The position numbers and the translations under genes are program-made. Below the pieces are notes generated by a model. The model was not told where the DNA came from and did no database searches. It worked only from the letters and a program-made list of their open reading frames with translations. Shown here piece after piece: positions 27,651-34,778 of a stretch of 64,000 bases of DNA; position 1 is the stretch's first letter; every line of letters starts with the position of its first letter. Origin of the DNA: Acidobacteriaceae bacterium (lineage in GTDB: Bacteria > Acidobacteriota > Terriglobia > Terriglobales > Acidobacteriaceae); the NCBI GenBank assembly GCA_030038195.1, contig JASHPJ010000070.1, forward strand, positions 1 to 64,000, written 5' to 3'.

Positions 27651-28072
27651 ATGTGTGCTCTTGCAAGCTCCTCACGCATTTCGCCGTTTCTCTGGTTCGA
27701 CTCGAACGCCGAAGAGGCCGTCGACTTTTACCTTTCGATCTTCGAGAACTCGCGCAAGCTTGAGGTGCTGCGCAACAACGGCGTTGCGCCGGGACCGAAG
27801 GACGGCGTCCTGACCATCGCCTTCGAGCTCGATGGGGCTCCGTTCACCGCGCTCAACGGCGGGCCTGCGCACTCGTTCACTGATACTGGTCGCGGCTCAC
27901 CGAGGGCGGCACGGAGGTGGCCTGTGGCTGGCTGCGCGATCGGTTCGGGCTCTCCTGGCAGGTGGTTCCGGCGCGGATTACGGAGCTGCTTCGGAGTCCG
28001 AAAGCGATGCAGGCCATGATGGGCATGAAGAAGCTGGATATCGCAGCGCTGGAGCGCACTGCGGAGGGCTGA
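27651..28072 (+). pseudogene. Broken PhnB-like VOC gene (internal deletion with frameshift)
   Basis: The first frame encodes a good N-terminal half (ISPFLWFDSNAEEAVDFYL, then VLTIAFELDGAPFTALNGG) up to about 27888. The second half continues in another frame: WSRLTEGGTEVACGWLRD, FGLSWQVVPARITELLRS, PKAMQAMMGMKKLDIAALER, then a TGA at 28070-28072. Together they are the two ends of one PhnB-like protein of about 155 aa. The segment between GPAHSFT and YYWSRL is missing, a deletion of roughly 45-55 nt that is not a multiple of three. The gene is therefore inactive, unless the sequence contains an error here. Confidence 0.75.
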
Positions 28073-28094
28073 TACCGCCAGGACCGGGACATAC

Positions 28095-28209
28095 AGCAGT
28101 TTTCCAGTTGCTGTAAGGCGAAGCCGCTACTCTCCAGTGCCTTTTTCCTCAAGAAAAAGGCACCTTGTACGCCGCTGGCTATACCACATGAACTGGAAAA
28201 CTGCTCTAG
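28095..28209. repeat. Nested palindrome element, copy 3 (about 111 bp)
   Basis: Outer arms AGCAGTTTTCCAGTT (28095-28109) and AACTGGAAAACTGCT (28191-28205) form a perfect 15-bp inverted repeat. The inner hairpin GTGCCTTTTTC-ctcaa-GAAAAAGGCAC (28137-28163) is a perfect 11-bp stem. The right end directly meets the truncated end of an ISAs1-like transposase remnant. Confidence 0.8.
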
Positions 28210-28302
28210 GTGTTTTCTAACGATGGGCTGCAACAAATGACGTCGCGTCCGTTCCACCCGCGGGTTCCGCAACTGAGCAAAATACTGCAAGGGATTTTCC
28301 AT
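28207..28302 (-). pseudogene. N-terminal remnant of an ISAs1-type transposase
   Basis: An ATG at 28302 on the minus strand opens with NPLQYFAQLRNPRVERTRRH, closely resembling the conserved N-terminal domain of ISAs1-family transposases (a PDPRVERTRRH-type motif). Resemblance ends after about 32 residues, exactly where the outer arm of palindrome copy 3 begins. No other part of the IS was found, so it is a dead fragment. Confidence 0.5.
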
Positions 28303-28439
28303 ATCCCCATCTCAGTTACTACCCACCACCTTGCATATAGCAATTAAGATGCGTTTGCCCTGCACAGGACACAGATATAGCCGGTGAAAACAGGACCGCC
28401 CTGCTATCCTGAAGAGTTTACCTGGGTAGGGAGGGCGCC

Positions 28440-28886
28440 ATGCCGGAGCACAGAGCACGCAAGCATCACCAGGACCGGGTGGCCGAGACGCTGCGCGAAG
28501 AGATCGGCGCCATGATCGAGGGCGAGCTCTCCGACCCGCGCATCGACTTCTGCCATGTGACCGAAGTGGCGCTGAATCCCGGCGGTAAATCGGCGCGCGT
28601 TTACGTGGCCGTAGACGCGCATGGGAAGGACATCGCCGAGGCCGAGAGCGAGACCATTGCCGGCCTGGAGGCGGCCAAGGGCTACATTCGCCATGAACTC
28701 AAGGAGCGCATGGGCGTGCGCCACGTGCCGGAGCTGAGCTTTCTGGCCGACCGCTCCGGCCGTTTCCAGGCACGGATCGAAGAGCTGATGGACCGCACGC
28801 GTAAGCGACAGAAGAGCGCGACTGGAGAGCAGGCTCCCGCGGAGGGGACGGCGGCTGCGCCGCAGACGCAGGCTCCGCCCGGCTAA
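28440..28886 (+). CDS. rbfA: Ribosome-binding factor A
   Basis: A 148-aa KH-like RbfA that assists maturation of the 16S rRNA 5' end in the 30S subunit. It shows RVAETLREEIGAMIEGELSD, DPRIDFCHVTEVALNPGG, YIRHELKERMGVRHVPEL and a low-complexity C-terminal tail. GTAGGGAGG precedes the ATG. It is followed 4 bp later by the DHH phosphoesterase, a common pairing. nusA and infB, which normally precede it, are not in the window. Confidence 0.95.
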   Translation: MPEHRARKHHQDRVAETLREEIGAMIEGELSDPRIDFCHVTEVALNPGGKSARVYVAVDAHGKDIAEAESETIAGLEAAKGYIRHELKERMGVRHVPELSFLADRSGRFQARIEELMDRTRKRQKSATGEQAPAEGTAAAPQTQAPPG

Positions 28887-28890
28887 GCGC

Positions 28891-29925
28891 ATGAGTCTCC
28901 TGCCCCACAATCCGGAGCGCGACGAAGCGGTCTTGGCGGCGCAGGCTGCGGCCGATCCAATGGCTGCCATCTTGCGCCTGCTCAATGAGGGCGAGCGCTT
29001 CCTGGTCTGCTCGCACTCGCGGCCGGATGGCGACGCCGTGGGCAGCATGCTGGCCTTTGGGATGCTCCTCGAACAGATGGGCAAGCGGGCCGGCCTGGTG
29101 ACAGCCGACCGCATTCCCGGCATCTATCGCAACCTGCCCGGAGCGGGGGCGATCCAGACGGTGCTGGGCGTGCACGGGCACTACGACGCGGCCATCCTGC
29201 TGGAGTGCGACAGCATCGAGCGCACGCGGCTGCACGGGCTGGAAGCGTACTATCTTGTCAACATCGATCACCACATTACCGGCCATGCCTACGCGCAGTT
29301 GAACTGGATCGACCATGGCGCGGCCAGCACCGGCGAGCTGGTTTACCGGCTGGCGAAGGCAGCGGGGACTCGCGTGACGCCGGAGATGGCCGCCTGCCTT
29401 TATACAACCGTGCTTACCGATACGGGCGCTTTCTGCTACGGCGCGCTGAGCGCATCGACCTTTGCGCTGGCGCGTGAGCTGGTGATGGCCGGTGCCGATC
29501 CCATTGCAATCGCGCAGGATATCTACTTCTCTGCGCCGGAGTCCAAGGCGCTGCTGCTGGGCGCGGCGTTGAGCAATCTCCATCGCCAGGGGCGGCTGGC
29601 ATGGCTGTGGGTGACGCAGCAGGATATGGCGCGGACCCGCGCCGCCGAAGAGGATTGCGAGGGGATCGTAAACTTTGCGCTGGGCATTGCCGGCGTGGAG
29701 GCCGCGGTGTTTCTGCGCGAGTTGCCCGAGGGGCAGATCCGACTGAGCCTGCGCGGCAAGGGACGCGTAAACGTGGCCGCCATTGCCGAAAAGCTGGGAG
29801 GCGGCGGACACGAAAATGCGGCCGGCTGCACGCTCGACGGTCCGCTGAGCTGCGCGCTCGATGAGATTCTGGCCGAGCTGCATGGCGCGGTGACCCAGGC
29901 GGGAACGGAGACTTTACTGCCTTGA
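28891..29925 (+). CDS. DHH/DHHA1 phosphoesterase, NrnA-like oligoribonuclease / pAp phosphatase
   Basis: A 344-aa protein with the DHH motif set: CSHSRPDGDAVGS, the central NIDHHITG, TDTGAFCYG, and the DHHA1 part ending GGGGHENAAGC. NrnA enzymes degrade nano-RNAs and dephosphorylate pAp. It is placed directly after rbfA (4 bp gap), the same arrangement as in many bacteria, so the genes are cotranscribed. Confidence 0.92.
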   Translation: MSLLPHNPERDEAVLAAQAAADPMAAILRLLNEGERFLVCSHSRPDGDAVGSMLAFGMLLEQMGKRAGLVTADRIPGIYRNLPGAGAIQTVLGVHGHYDAAILLECDSIERTRLHGLEAYYLVNIDHHITGHAYAQLNWIDHGAASTGELVYRLAKAAGTRVTPEMAACLYTTVLTDTGAFCYGALSASTFALARELVMAGADPIAIAQDIYFSAPESKALLLGAALSNLHRQGRLAWLWVTQQDMARTRAAEEDCEGIVNFALGIAGVEAAVFLRELPEGQIRLSLRGKGRVNVAAIAEKLGGGGHENAAGCTLDGPLSCALDEILAELHGAVTQAGTETLLP

Positions 29926-30191
29926 TCCGGCGGGAATCTGTTAGCCTTGTCCCTGTTGCCGTGCAGAGCACCCCCCCCCTCGCCTGCGGCGCGCGTACTG
30001 TGAGGATCGACAAGCCGGTTCGGCTTCCCCCGCCGTCCTGGCACGAGCCGTGGAACTGAGCCGTAGAATGGGATTTCGGCGCCCATCAGATCAGAGCAGG
30101 TCCGCTGGCGCGGCCGAGCGCGACGGGCCGCAAAGGGCATCTGCCATTTTAAGGATAAGCACTGCGCCCTCCCGTTGGAGAACTGCTGGAA
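29926..30191. other. Intergenic gap upstream of the glycosyltransferase
   Basis: About 265 bp, including a C9 homopolymer near 29971-29979. No RNA gene or protein-like frame was recognised on either strand. Presumably it holds the promoter of the downstream gene. Confidence 0.4.
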
Positions 30192-32003
30192 ATGGAAACT
30201 GCATTGGGACCATCTGCCCCGTCTGACCCGGAGCCTCTGAAGAGCTGGCGCAGCCGGTTGCCGAACGGGGCCACCGTCTCGGAAGCGGCAGTGTTCCTGG
30301 CCTTCAGCATCTTCTTTCTGCTGTATGGGGTCACGCCATTGCTGGGCGGCGATGGGCTGGGACTGGTGGGCGCCGACGAGCCGCGCTACGCGCAGATTGC
30401 GCACGAGATGCTCGACCGGTTCGACTCGGCGCACACGCTCAAGGCGCGGCTGGGCGCCTGCGTCACGCCCTATCTCTACGGCCGGCCATGGCTGGAGAAG
30501 CCGGCGCTCTACTACTGGCGCGCGATGTTTCTCTTCCAGGACTTTGGTGTGCACGACTGGAGCGCGCGGCTGCCCTCGACCACCTTCGCGTTCATCATGA
30601 TCGGGCTCATCTACCTGCACATGCGACGATTCCGTCCGGGCGGGCACCTGGATGCGGCGCTGATCACCGTCACCTGCGCGGGCATCCTGAGCTTTGCGCG
30701 CGGTGCTTCGACCGACATGCAGATGGCCGCGCCGCTGGCCATCGGGCTGCTGGGTTGGTATGCGTGGTATGAGACCGGGTCAAAGTTCTGGCTCTACGAT
30801 ATCTACTTCTTTACCGGGCTGGCCACGCTGGCCAAGGGACCGGTGGCTCCGTTCCTGGCCTGCCTGATCATCGTGGCCTTTGCGTTTCTGCGCCGCGAGT
30901 GGAACATCCTGCGCCGCTCGCTGTGGTGGCCCGGGGTGGCGCTTTATTTCGCCATGGTGCTGCCGTGGTTTATCGCCGTGCAGCACCAGAATCCCACGTT
31001 CTTCAGGGAGTTTTTCCTGGAGCATAACCTGGAGCGCTTCGCGACCGACCGCTACCAGCATGCGCAGCCTTTCTGGTACTACATCGTGGTGGTTGGGCTG
31101 GCCGTTATGCCATGGACAGTGGTGGCCGCGCGCGCACTCATCGACGGCATTCTGACGTCGGTGGCGGAGTGGCGGCTGCGTCACGCCAGCGAGGCCAAAC
31201 CCAAGCCGAAGGTGAACCGTCCCGGCGACGCCTTTCCCGAGTTCCTGGTTCTGTGGACGCTGATTCCCATCGTCTTCTTTTCCTTCTCGCAATCGAAACT
31301 TCCCGGCTATATTCTGCCTGCGATTCCTCCCATGGCCATCCTTACCGGGGATTATCTTTTCCGGCGGCGCGGTCCGGGACTGAACCGCTGGCTGGTGGGC
31401 GGCCACTCCACGCTGCTGGGCGTGATGACCATGGCCACGCTGCTGCTGCCGTGGTTTGTGGCCCACGGCGCCACCATGCCGCCGCTGCATGCGGCCACGG
31501 CCGCGTTTCTGGCCGCTGTGGGTGCGGCGCTGCTGGTGCTGATTGTGACCAACGGGTTCGGCGTGGCGCGGCTGCGCGTGACCACCAGCTGCGTGCTGGC
31601 GGTGCTCATGCTGTTCCTCTACGGAGTTGGGCCGTTCTTCGGCATTCCCCAGATCGACGCCACCAAGCGCGTGATTCACCTGCTCGACCGCTCCTACTCG
31701 GCGCGTCCACTGGCCGGGCGGCTGGCCGAGTTCATTCCTCCGGACGGCACCATCGCCGTATTCCGCGTGCGGCGCGATATCGAATACGGCCTTTCGTTTT
31801 ACCGCGACCGCGAGGTGGTGAATTACGAGGAAAATGGCGTGCCCGACGAGCAGCACCTGCTGGTGGTGCGCGTGTCTGGCCGGCATGGCGTGGATCTGCA
31901 CACCACCGATGCGCTCGAGGAGTACCTGGAGGGCCGGCAGTACCAGATGCTTTTCACCTGGCCCGAGCAGGGACTGGAAGTGTTTCTGGTTGGGGCACGT
32001 TGA
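30192..32003 (+). CDS. ArnT/PMT-like membrane glycosyltransferase (GT-C fold)
   Basis: A 603-aa integral membrane protein with about 11-12 hydrophobic segments and a C-terminal soluble domain. The first periplasmic loop carries GADEPRYAQIAHEML, the DE-type catalytic acid region of ArnT/PMT enzymes. KPALYYW, GPVAPFLACLI, MVLPWFIAVQHQNPTFFREF and SQSKLPGYILP are typical of the family. Such enzymes transfer a sugar from an undecaprenyl-phosphate donor to lipid A or another cell-envelope acceptor. The acceptor and sugar are unknown here. Confidence 0.87.
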   Translation: METALGPSAPSDPEPLKSWRSRLPNGATVSEAAVFLAFSIFFLLYGVTPLLGGDGLGLVGADEPRYAQIAHEMLDRFDSAHTLKARLGACVTPYLYGRPWLEKPALYYWRAMFLFQDFGVHDWSARLPSTTFAFIMIGLIYLHMRRFRPGGHLDAALITVTCAGILSFARGASTDMQMAAPLAIGLLGWYAWYETGSKFWLYDIYFFTGLATLAKGPVAPFLACLIIVAFAFLRREWNILRRSLWWPGVALYFAMVLPWFIAVQHQNPTFFREFFLEHNLERFATDRYQHAQPFWYYIVVVGLAVMPWTVVAARALIDGILTSVAEWRLRHASEAKPKPKVNRPGDAFPEFLVLWTLIPIVFFSFSQSKLPGYILPAIPPMAILTGDYLFRRRGPGLNRWLVGGHSTLLGVMTMATLLLPWFVAHGATMPPLHAATAAFLAAVGAALLVLIVTNGFGVARLRVTTSCVLAVLMLFLYGVGPFFGIPQIDATKRVIHLLDRSYSARPLAGRLAEFIPPDGTIAVFRVRRDIEYGLSFYRDREVVNYEENGVPDEQHLLVVRVSGRHGVDLHTTDALEEYLEGRQYQMLFTWPEQGLEVFLVGAR

Positions 32004-32162
32004 CGCGCGCAACCCGTTGCATCCGGCCTCTCACTCATGGCAAATTGGCCGAAGGGTGTTTTCTTTTGTATCCAGGCAGAGACGCATTCGGTTATTTCGA
32101 GAACGCTTTGCCGCAGCGGGACCACAATCCGGCTTATGGACGGGATGCGAACGGGGAAAAGC

Positions 32163-33146
32163 ATGGCGCTGAGCGCTTCGATTGAGATTCTCGACCTGCG
32201 GCACTTTGCCGCCACGCTCCTGCGTCCTGTGCTGGAGGCCGAAGGCGAGCTCTGGAAGCAGCGCCTGCACTGGGACTACCGCACCTCGGCCCGGCTGCTG
32301 ATGCAGTACCTGGACAATCACCTGCTGCCGGGCTACGCGGCGCTCGAAGCCGAGCATGTGACTGGGTATGTTTTCTGCGTCTACGAGGAGACCAAGGCGG
32401 TCGTCGGCGACGTCTTTGCCTTGCCCAATCAGCCGGAGGGCGCGGATTCGGCACACGCCATTGAGGAGACGCTGCTGCGCCACCTGCTGGAGCTGCTGCT
32501 GAACTCGCCGCAGGTGGACCGCATCGAATCGCAGCTTCTGCTGCATCCGGCCGGCTCGCACGCCGCGGCGTTTCATGCGGCGGGATTCGAGATTTATCGC
32601 CGGCTGTTCATGGTGCAGGAGCTGAAAGAGCGCTGGAACCCGCCGCACGCGAACCTGCCCGCCGACCTGGAGCTTCGCCCCTGGCGCGACGAGGACCTGG
32701 CGTCTGCCGCGCGGCTGATCGCCGAGGCCTACCAGGGCCATCCCGACTCGCTCATCAACGACCAGTACCGCTCGGTGCACGGCTCCATGCGCTTCCTCAA
32801 CAACATCGTGCGCTACTCGGGGTGCGGAGTCTTTTCGCCGCAGGTTTCGCACGTCGTGGTGGACCGCGCCACGCACGAATCGGTCGCGCTGATCCTGGGC
32901 TCGCGGGTGAGCCCGCAGAGCGGCCACATCACCCAGGTCTGCGTGCATCCCAGCTATCGCCGGCGCGGGCTGGCGCGGATTCTGCTCTCGCTGGCCGCCT
33001 ACTGGTTTGTGCGCCAAGGGGCAACGGAGATTTCGCTCACCGTGACCGAAGCTAACTGGGAGGCCATCGATCTGTACCTGGCCGAGGGGTACAACTGCAA
33101 GCACACCTTCGACGCAGCGGTGTGGGAGCGGACGAGAACCATCTGA
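32163..33146 (+). CDS. GNAT-family N-acetyltransferase
   Basis: A 327-aa protein. The C-terminal GNAT domain has the acetyl-CoA binding block VCVHPSYRRRGLARILLSL and the preceding beta strands, then SLTVTEANWEAIDLYLAEGY. The N-terminal half (about 150 aa) looks like a diverged GNAT-like fold, so this may be a tandem-type enzyme. ATG 32163 follows GGGGA and starts directly with the conserved N-terminus; an upstream in-frame ATG at 32037 is not supported. It is 160 bp after the glycosyltransferase gene on the same strand. The substrate is unknown. Confidence 0.8.
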   Translation: MALSASIEILDLRHFAATLLRPVLEAEGELWKQRLHWDYRTSARLLMQYLDNHLLPGYAALEAEHVTGYVFCVYEETKAVVGDVFALPNQPEGADSAHAIEETLLRHLLELLLNSPQVDRIESQLLLHPAGSHAAAFHAAGFEIYRRLFMVQELKERWNPPHANLPADLELRPWRDEDLASAARLIAEAYQGHPDSLINDQYRSVHGSMRFLNNIVRYSGCGVFSPQVSHVVVDRATHESVALILGSRVSPQSGHITQVCVHPSYRRRGLARILLSLAAYWFVRQGATEISLTVTEANWEAIDLYLAEGYNCKHTFDAAVWERTRTI

Positions 33147-33162
33147 GTCGAGTGGGAAACGC

Positions 33163-33342
33163 CTACCGCGCAATCAGGAACATCGCCCAGCTCAGCACGA
33201 TGGCTGAGCCCGCGAAGAGCACGAAGCAGTAGATGCCGTAGCGCAGCATCTTCTGCGGGGTGTTGCGCTGGGTGATGCCGAAGACGGTGGAAGCAAACAG
33301 CGCAAACAGCAGCACGGCGGCAAAGTGGGAGGGCCTGAGCAC
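33163..33342 (-). CDS. Small membrane protein (59 aa)
   Basis: A short gene starting with GTG directly after the TAA of the preceding gene (taaGTG), with GGAGG 9 bp upstream. The product has two hydrophobic segments, FAAVLLFALFASTVFGI and YGIYCFVLFAGSAIVLSWAM, joined by a short polar loop TQRNTPQKMLR. The zero-base junction and clear membrane pattern argue that it is real and translationally coupled. The function is unknown. Confidence 0.65.
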   Translation of the reverse strand: MLRPSHFAAVLLFALFASTVFGITQRNTPQKMLRYGIYCFVLFAGSAIVLSWAMFLIAR

Positions 33343-33753
33343 TTAGGATTTCCTCCCAGTGCGCAGGTTATGCGCGTCCACGGCGGCAATCACGTTGAGC
33401 AGGCCAGCCACCACGATGAACTTGGTGCCGTAATCGGCGGTAGTGAACATCACCGGGTCGCCGCCCAGCCCGATGGCGCGGCTGACGAAGTACATCAGCC
33501 CGCTGCCCAGGTCGCCGACCAGGCCGAGCAGAGCGAGGATATCCTGCGCGCCGGTGTAGAGCTTGCCGTCCATGGTCAGGCCGAGCGCGAACATGGCCAC
33601 GATGGCCACCAGCAGCAGTGTGCCGCGGCCCCATTTGCGCAGCAGAAAATGACCTGCGCCCGGCACCAGCCATCCGGCGATGAGCGGAAGATAAACGAAC
33701 CCTTGCTGTGGAGTCTGTCTCGCGGCAGTGGACTTGTTTGGAGCGGTTCCCAT
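33343..33753 (-). CDS. DUF6677-like small membrane protein
   Basis: A 136-aa protein with about four hydrophobic segments: FVYLPLIAGWLVPGAGHFLL, GTLLLVAIVAMFALGL and the C-terminal FIVVAGLLNVIAAVDAHNL. The GAGH-type loop after the first helix resembles DUF6677 membrane proteins of Acidobacteriota. The start at 33753 is preferred, but an ATG at 33774 is possible. It is translationally linked to the 59-aa membrane protein downstream. The function is unknown. Confidence 0.65.
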   Translation of the reverse strand: MGTAPNKSTAARQTPQQGFVYLPLIAGWLVPGAGHFLLRKWGRGTLLLVAIVAMFALGLTMDGKLYTGAQDILALLGLVGDLGSGLMYFVSRAIGLGGDPVMFTTADYGTKFIVVAGLLNVIAAVDAHNLRTGRKS

Positions 33754-33794
33754 TCCTCTTTGACTATACAGCACGTGGCTGCGCCGCCATGGAA

Positions 33795-33850
33795 GCCGTG
33801 CCCTTTCAAGGCGCTTGCCTTGCTTTGAAGAGTTTTTAAACAGGTTCTTA
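33795..33850 (+). repeat. Dispersed repeat, core GCCGTGCCCTTTCAA (copy B)
   Basis: GCCGTGCCCTTTCAAG at 33795-33810, then AGTTTTTAAACAGGTTCTTA at 33831-33850. Copy C at 57318 has the same two blocks with a shorter spacer (AGTTTTTGGACAGATTCT). This copy marks the left boundary of the accessory block. Confidence 0.6.
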
Positions 33851-34016
33851 GCGTTCCCTGATTTGTTCCCTTAATTCTGGCTCTCGAATGAGAAGCGACT
33901 TTGGGTTGGCTGTCCAAAGATTGCTGTGGAGACTGGTCCATTGGCAGCAAGATTGGCAAAGGATGACATGGCAAAAACTGCCATAAGCGGTCTAAATACC
34001 TTGAAGAAGGTGCGCC

Positions 34017-34254
34017 ATGCCAACTCGCAACGTACATCTAACCGGCCACTACGACGATTTTATCGAAGCGGGCGTTCAGTCTGGCCGGTTCAGCAATGCG
34101 AGCGAAGTTGTGCGTGAAGGGCTGCGTCTGTTGGAGCAGCACGAGGAAGAAAATAAGGCAAGACTCGTGTGGTTGCGCGGAGCGTGGGGAGTACACCACA
34201 CTGCCTAGCCCGAGTGCTGTCAATGATTTTCTCCACAACCTCCGAGCGAGGTAG
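34017..34254 (+). pseudogene. Decayed ParD-like antitoxin gene
   Basis: The frame starts with a good ParD/CC2985-type antitoxin N-terminus: RNVHLTGHYDDFIEAGVQSG, SNASEVVREGLRLLEQHEEE, NKARLVWLRGA. It then stops early at 34208. Another frame continues RGEYTTLPSPSAVNDFLHNL and ends at TAG 34252-34254, which reads as the usual C-terminal tail of these antitoxins. About ten residues between LRGA and RGEY are missing and the frame is shifted, so the toxin-binding part is lost or altered. Confidence 0.65.
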
Positions 34255-34605
34255 CCTTAGCCCGTTACGTCGTCACGGTGACGACGCCTGCCGAACGTGA
34301 TCTTCAAGACATTTTTCGATGGAGCCGAGTTTGGGAGTGCTGCAGCAGATCGTTATGAGGTCCTGATTGCGCAGGCGCTCAATAACATCGGCGAGAATCC
34401 TTACCGGCCAGGAGCCAGGCACCGCGAGGACCTCGCGCCTGGAGTCTACGCTTACCATTTAGCTTCCAGCCGCGACCGTGTTCCCGAAAACCGTCTCAAG
34501 TTTCCCAGGCACTTCTTGGTCTATCGAGTGATCGTGGGCCGAATCGAGATTCTCCGTGTCCTGCACGACAGCCGGGATCTGGACCGCCATATTCGCCGCG
34601 ACTAA
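34251..34605 (+). pseudogene. Decayed ParE-like toxin gene (frameshift, start lost)
   Basis: The N-terminal part, ARYVVTVTTPAERDLQDIFRWS, is in one frame. The rest is in the next: EFGSAAADRYEVLIAQALNN, GENPYRPGARHREDLAPGVY, FPRHFLVYRVIVGRIEILRV, LHDSRDLDRHI, the typical ParE/RelE fold ending. The join near 34322 needs a shift of about two missing bases. The expected start codon reads GTA instead of GTG or ATG. It follows the antitoxin remnant directly, as in an intact parDE operon. Confidence 0.65.
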
Positions 34606-34778
34606 TGTGGCCAAGAGCGGACTGGAGTAAGGGCCAATGGCGGTTCTGCTTCGTTGTCGGTTAGGCTAGTGTCGTTAGATGGTTATTTATTATTTATGCT
34701 TGGCCTGATCTGGCCACTTGGGGCGGGGCTTGTCAGTCTTCAAACGTTGTCACCGCGTTTCTATACTATTTCCGAGAA

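Noticed and set aside
29971-29979. C9 homopolymer as a phase-variation switch
   Set aside because: It lies between genes, after the stop of the DHH gene and far from the next start; it cannot switch a reading frame.
33795-33850. Interpretation of the GCCGTGCCCTTTCAA copies as phage att sites
   Set aside because: No integrase gene is in the block, no tRNA is at the boundary, and a further copy exists at 99-143, so they are more likely a dispersed repeat that may mediate recombination.
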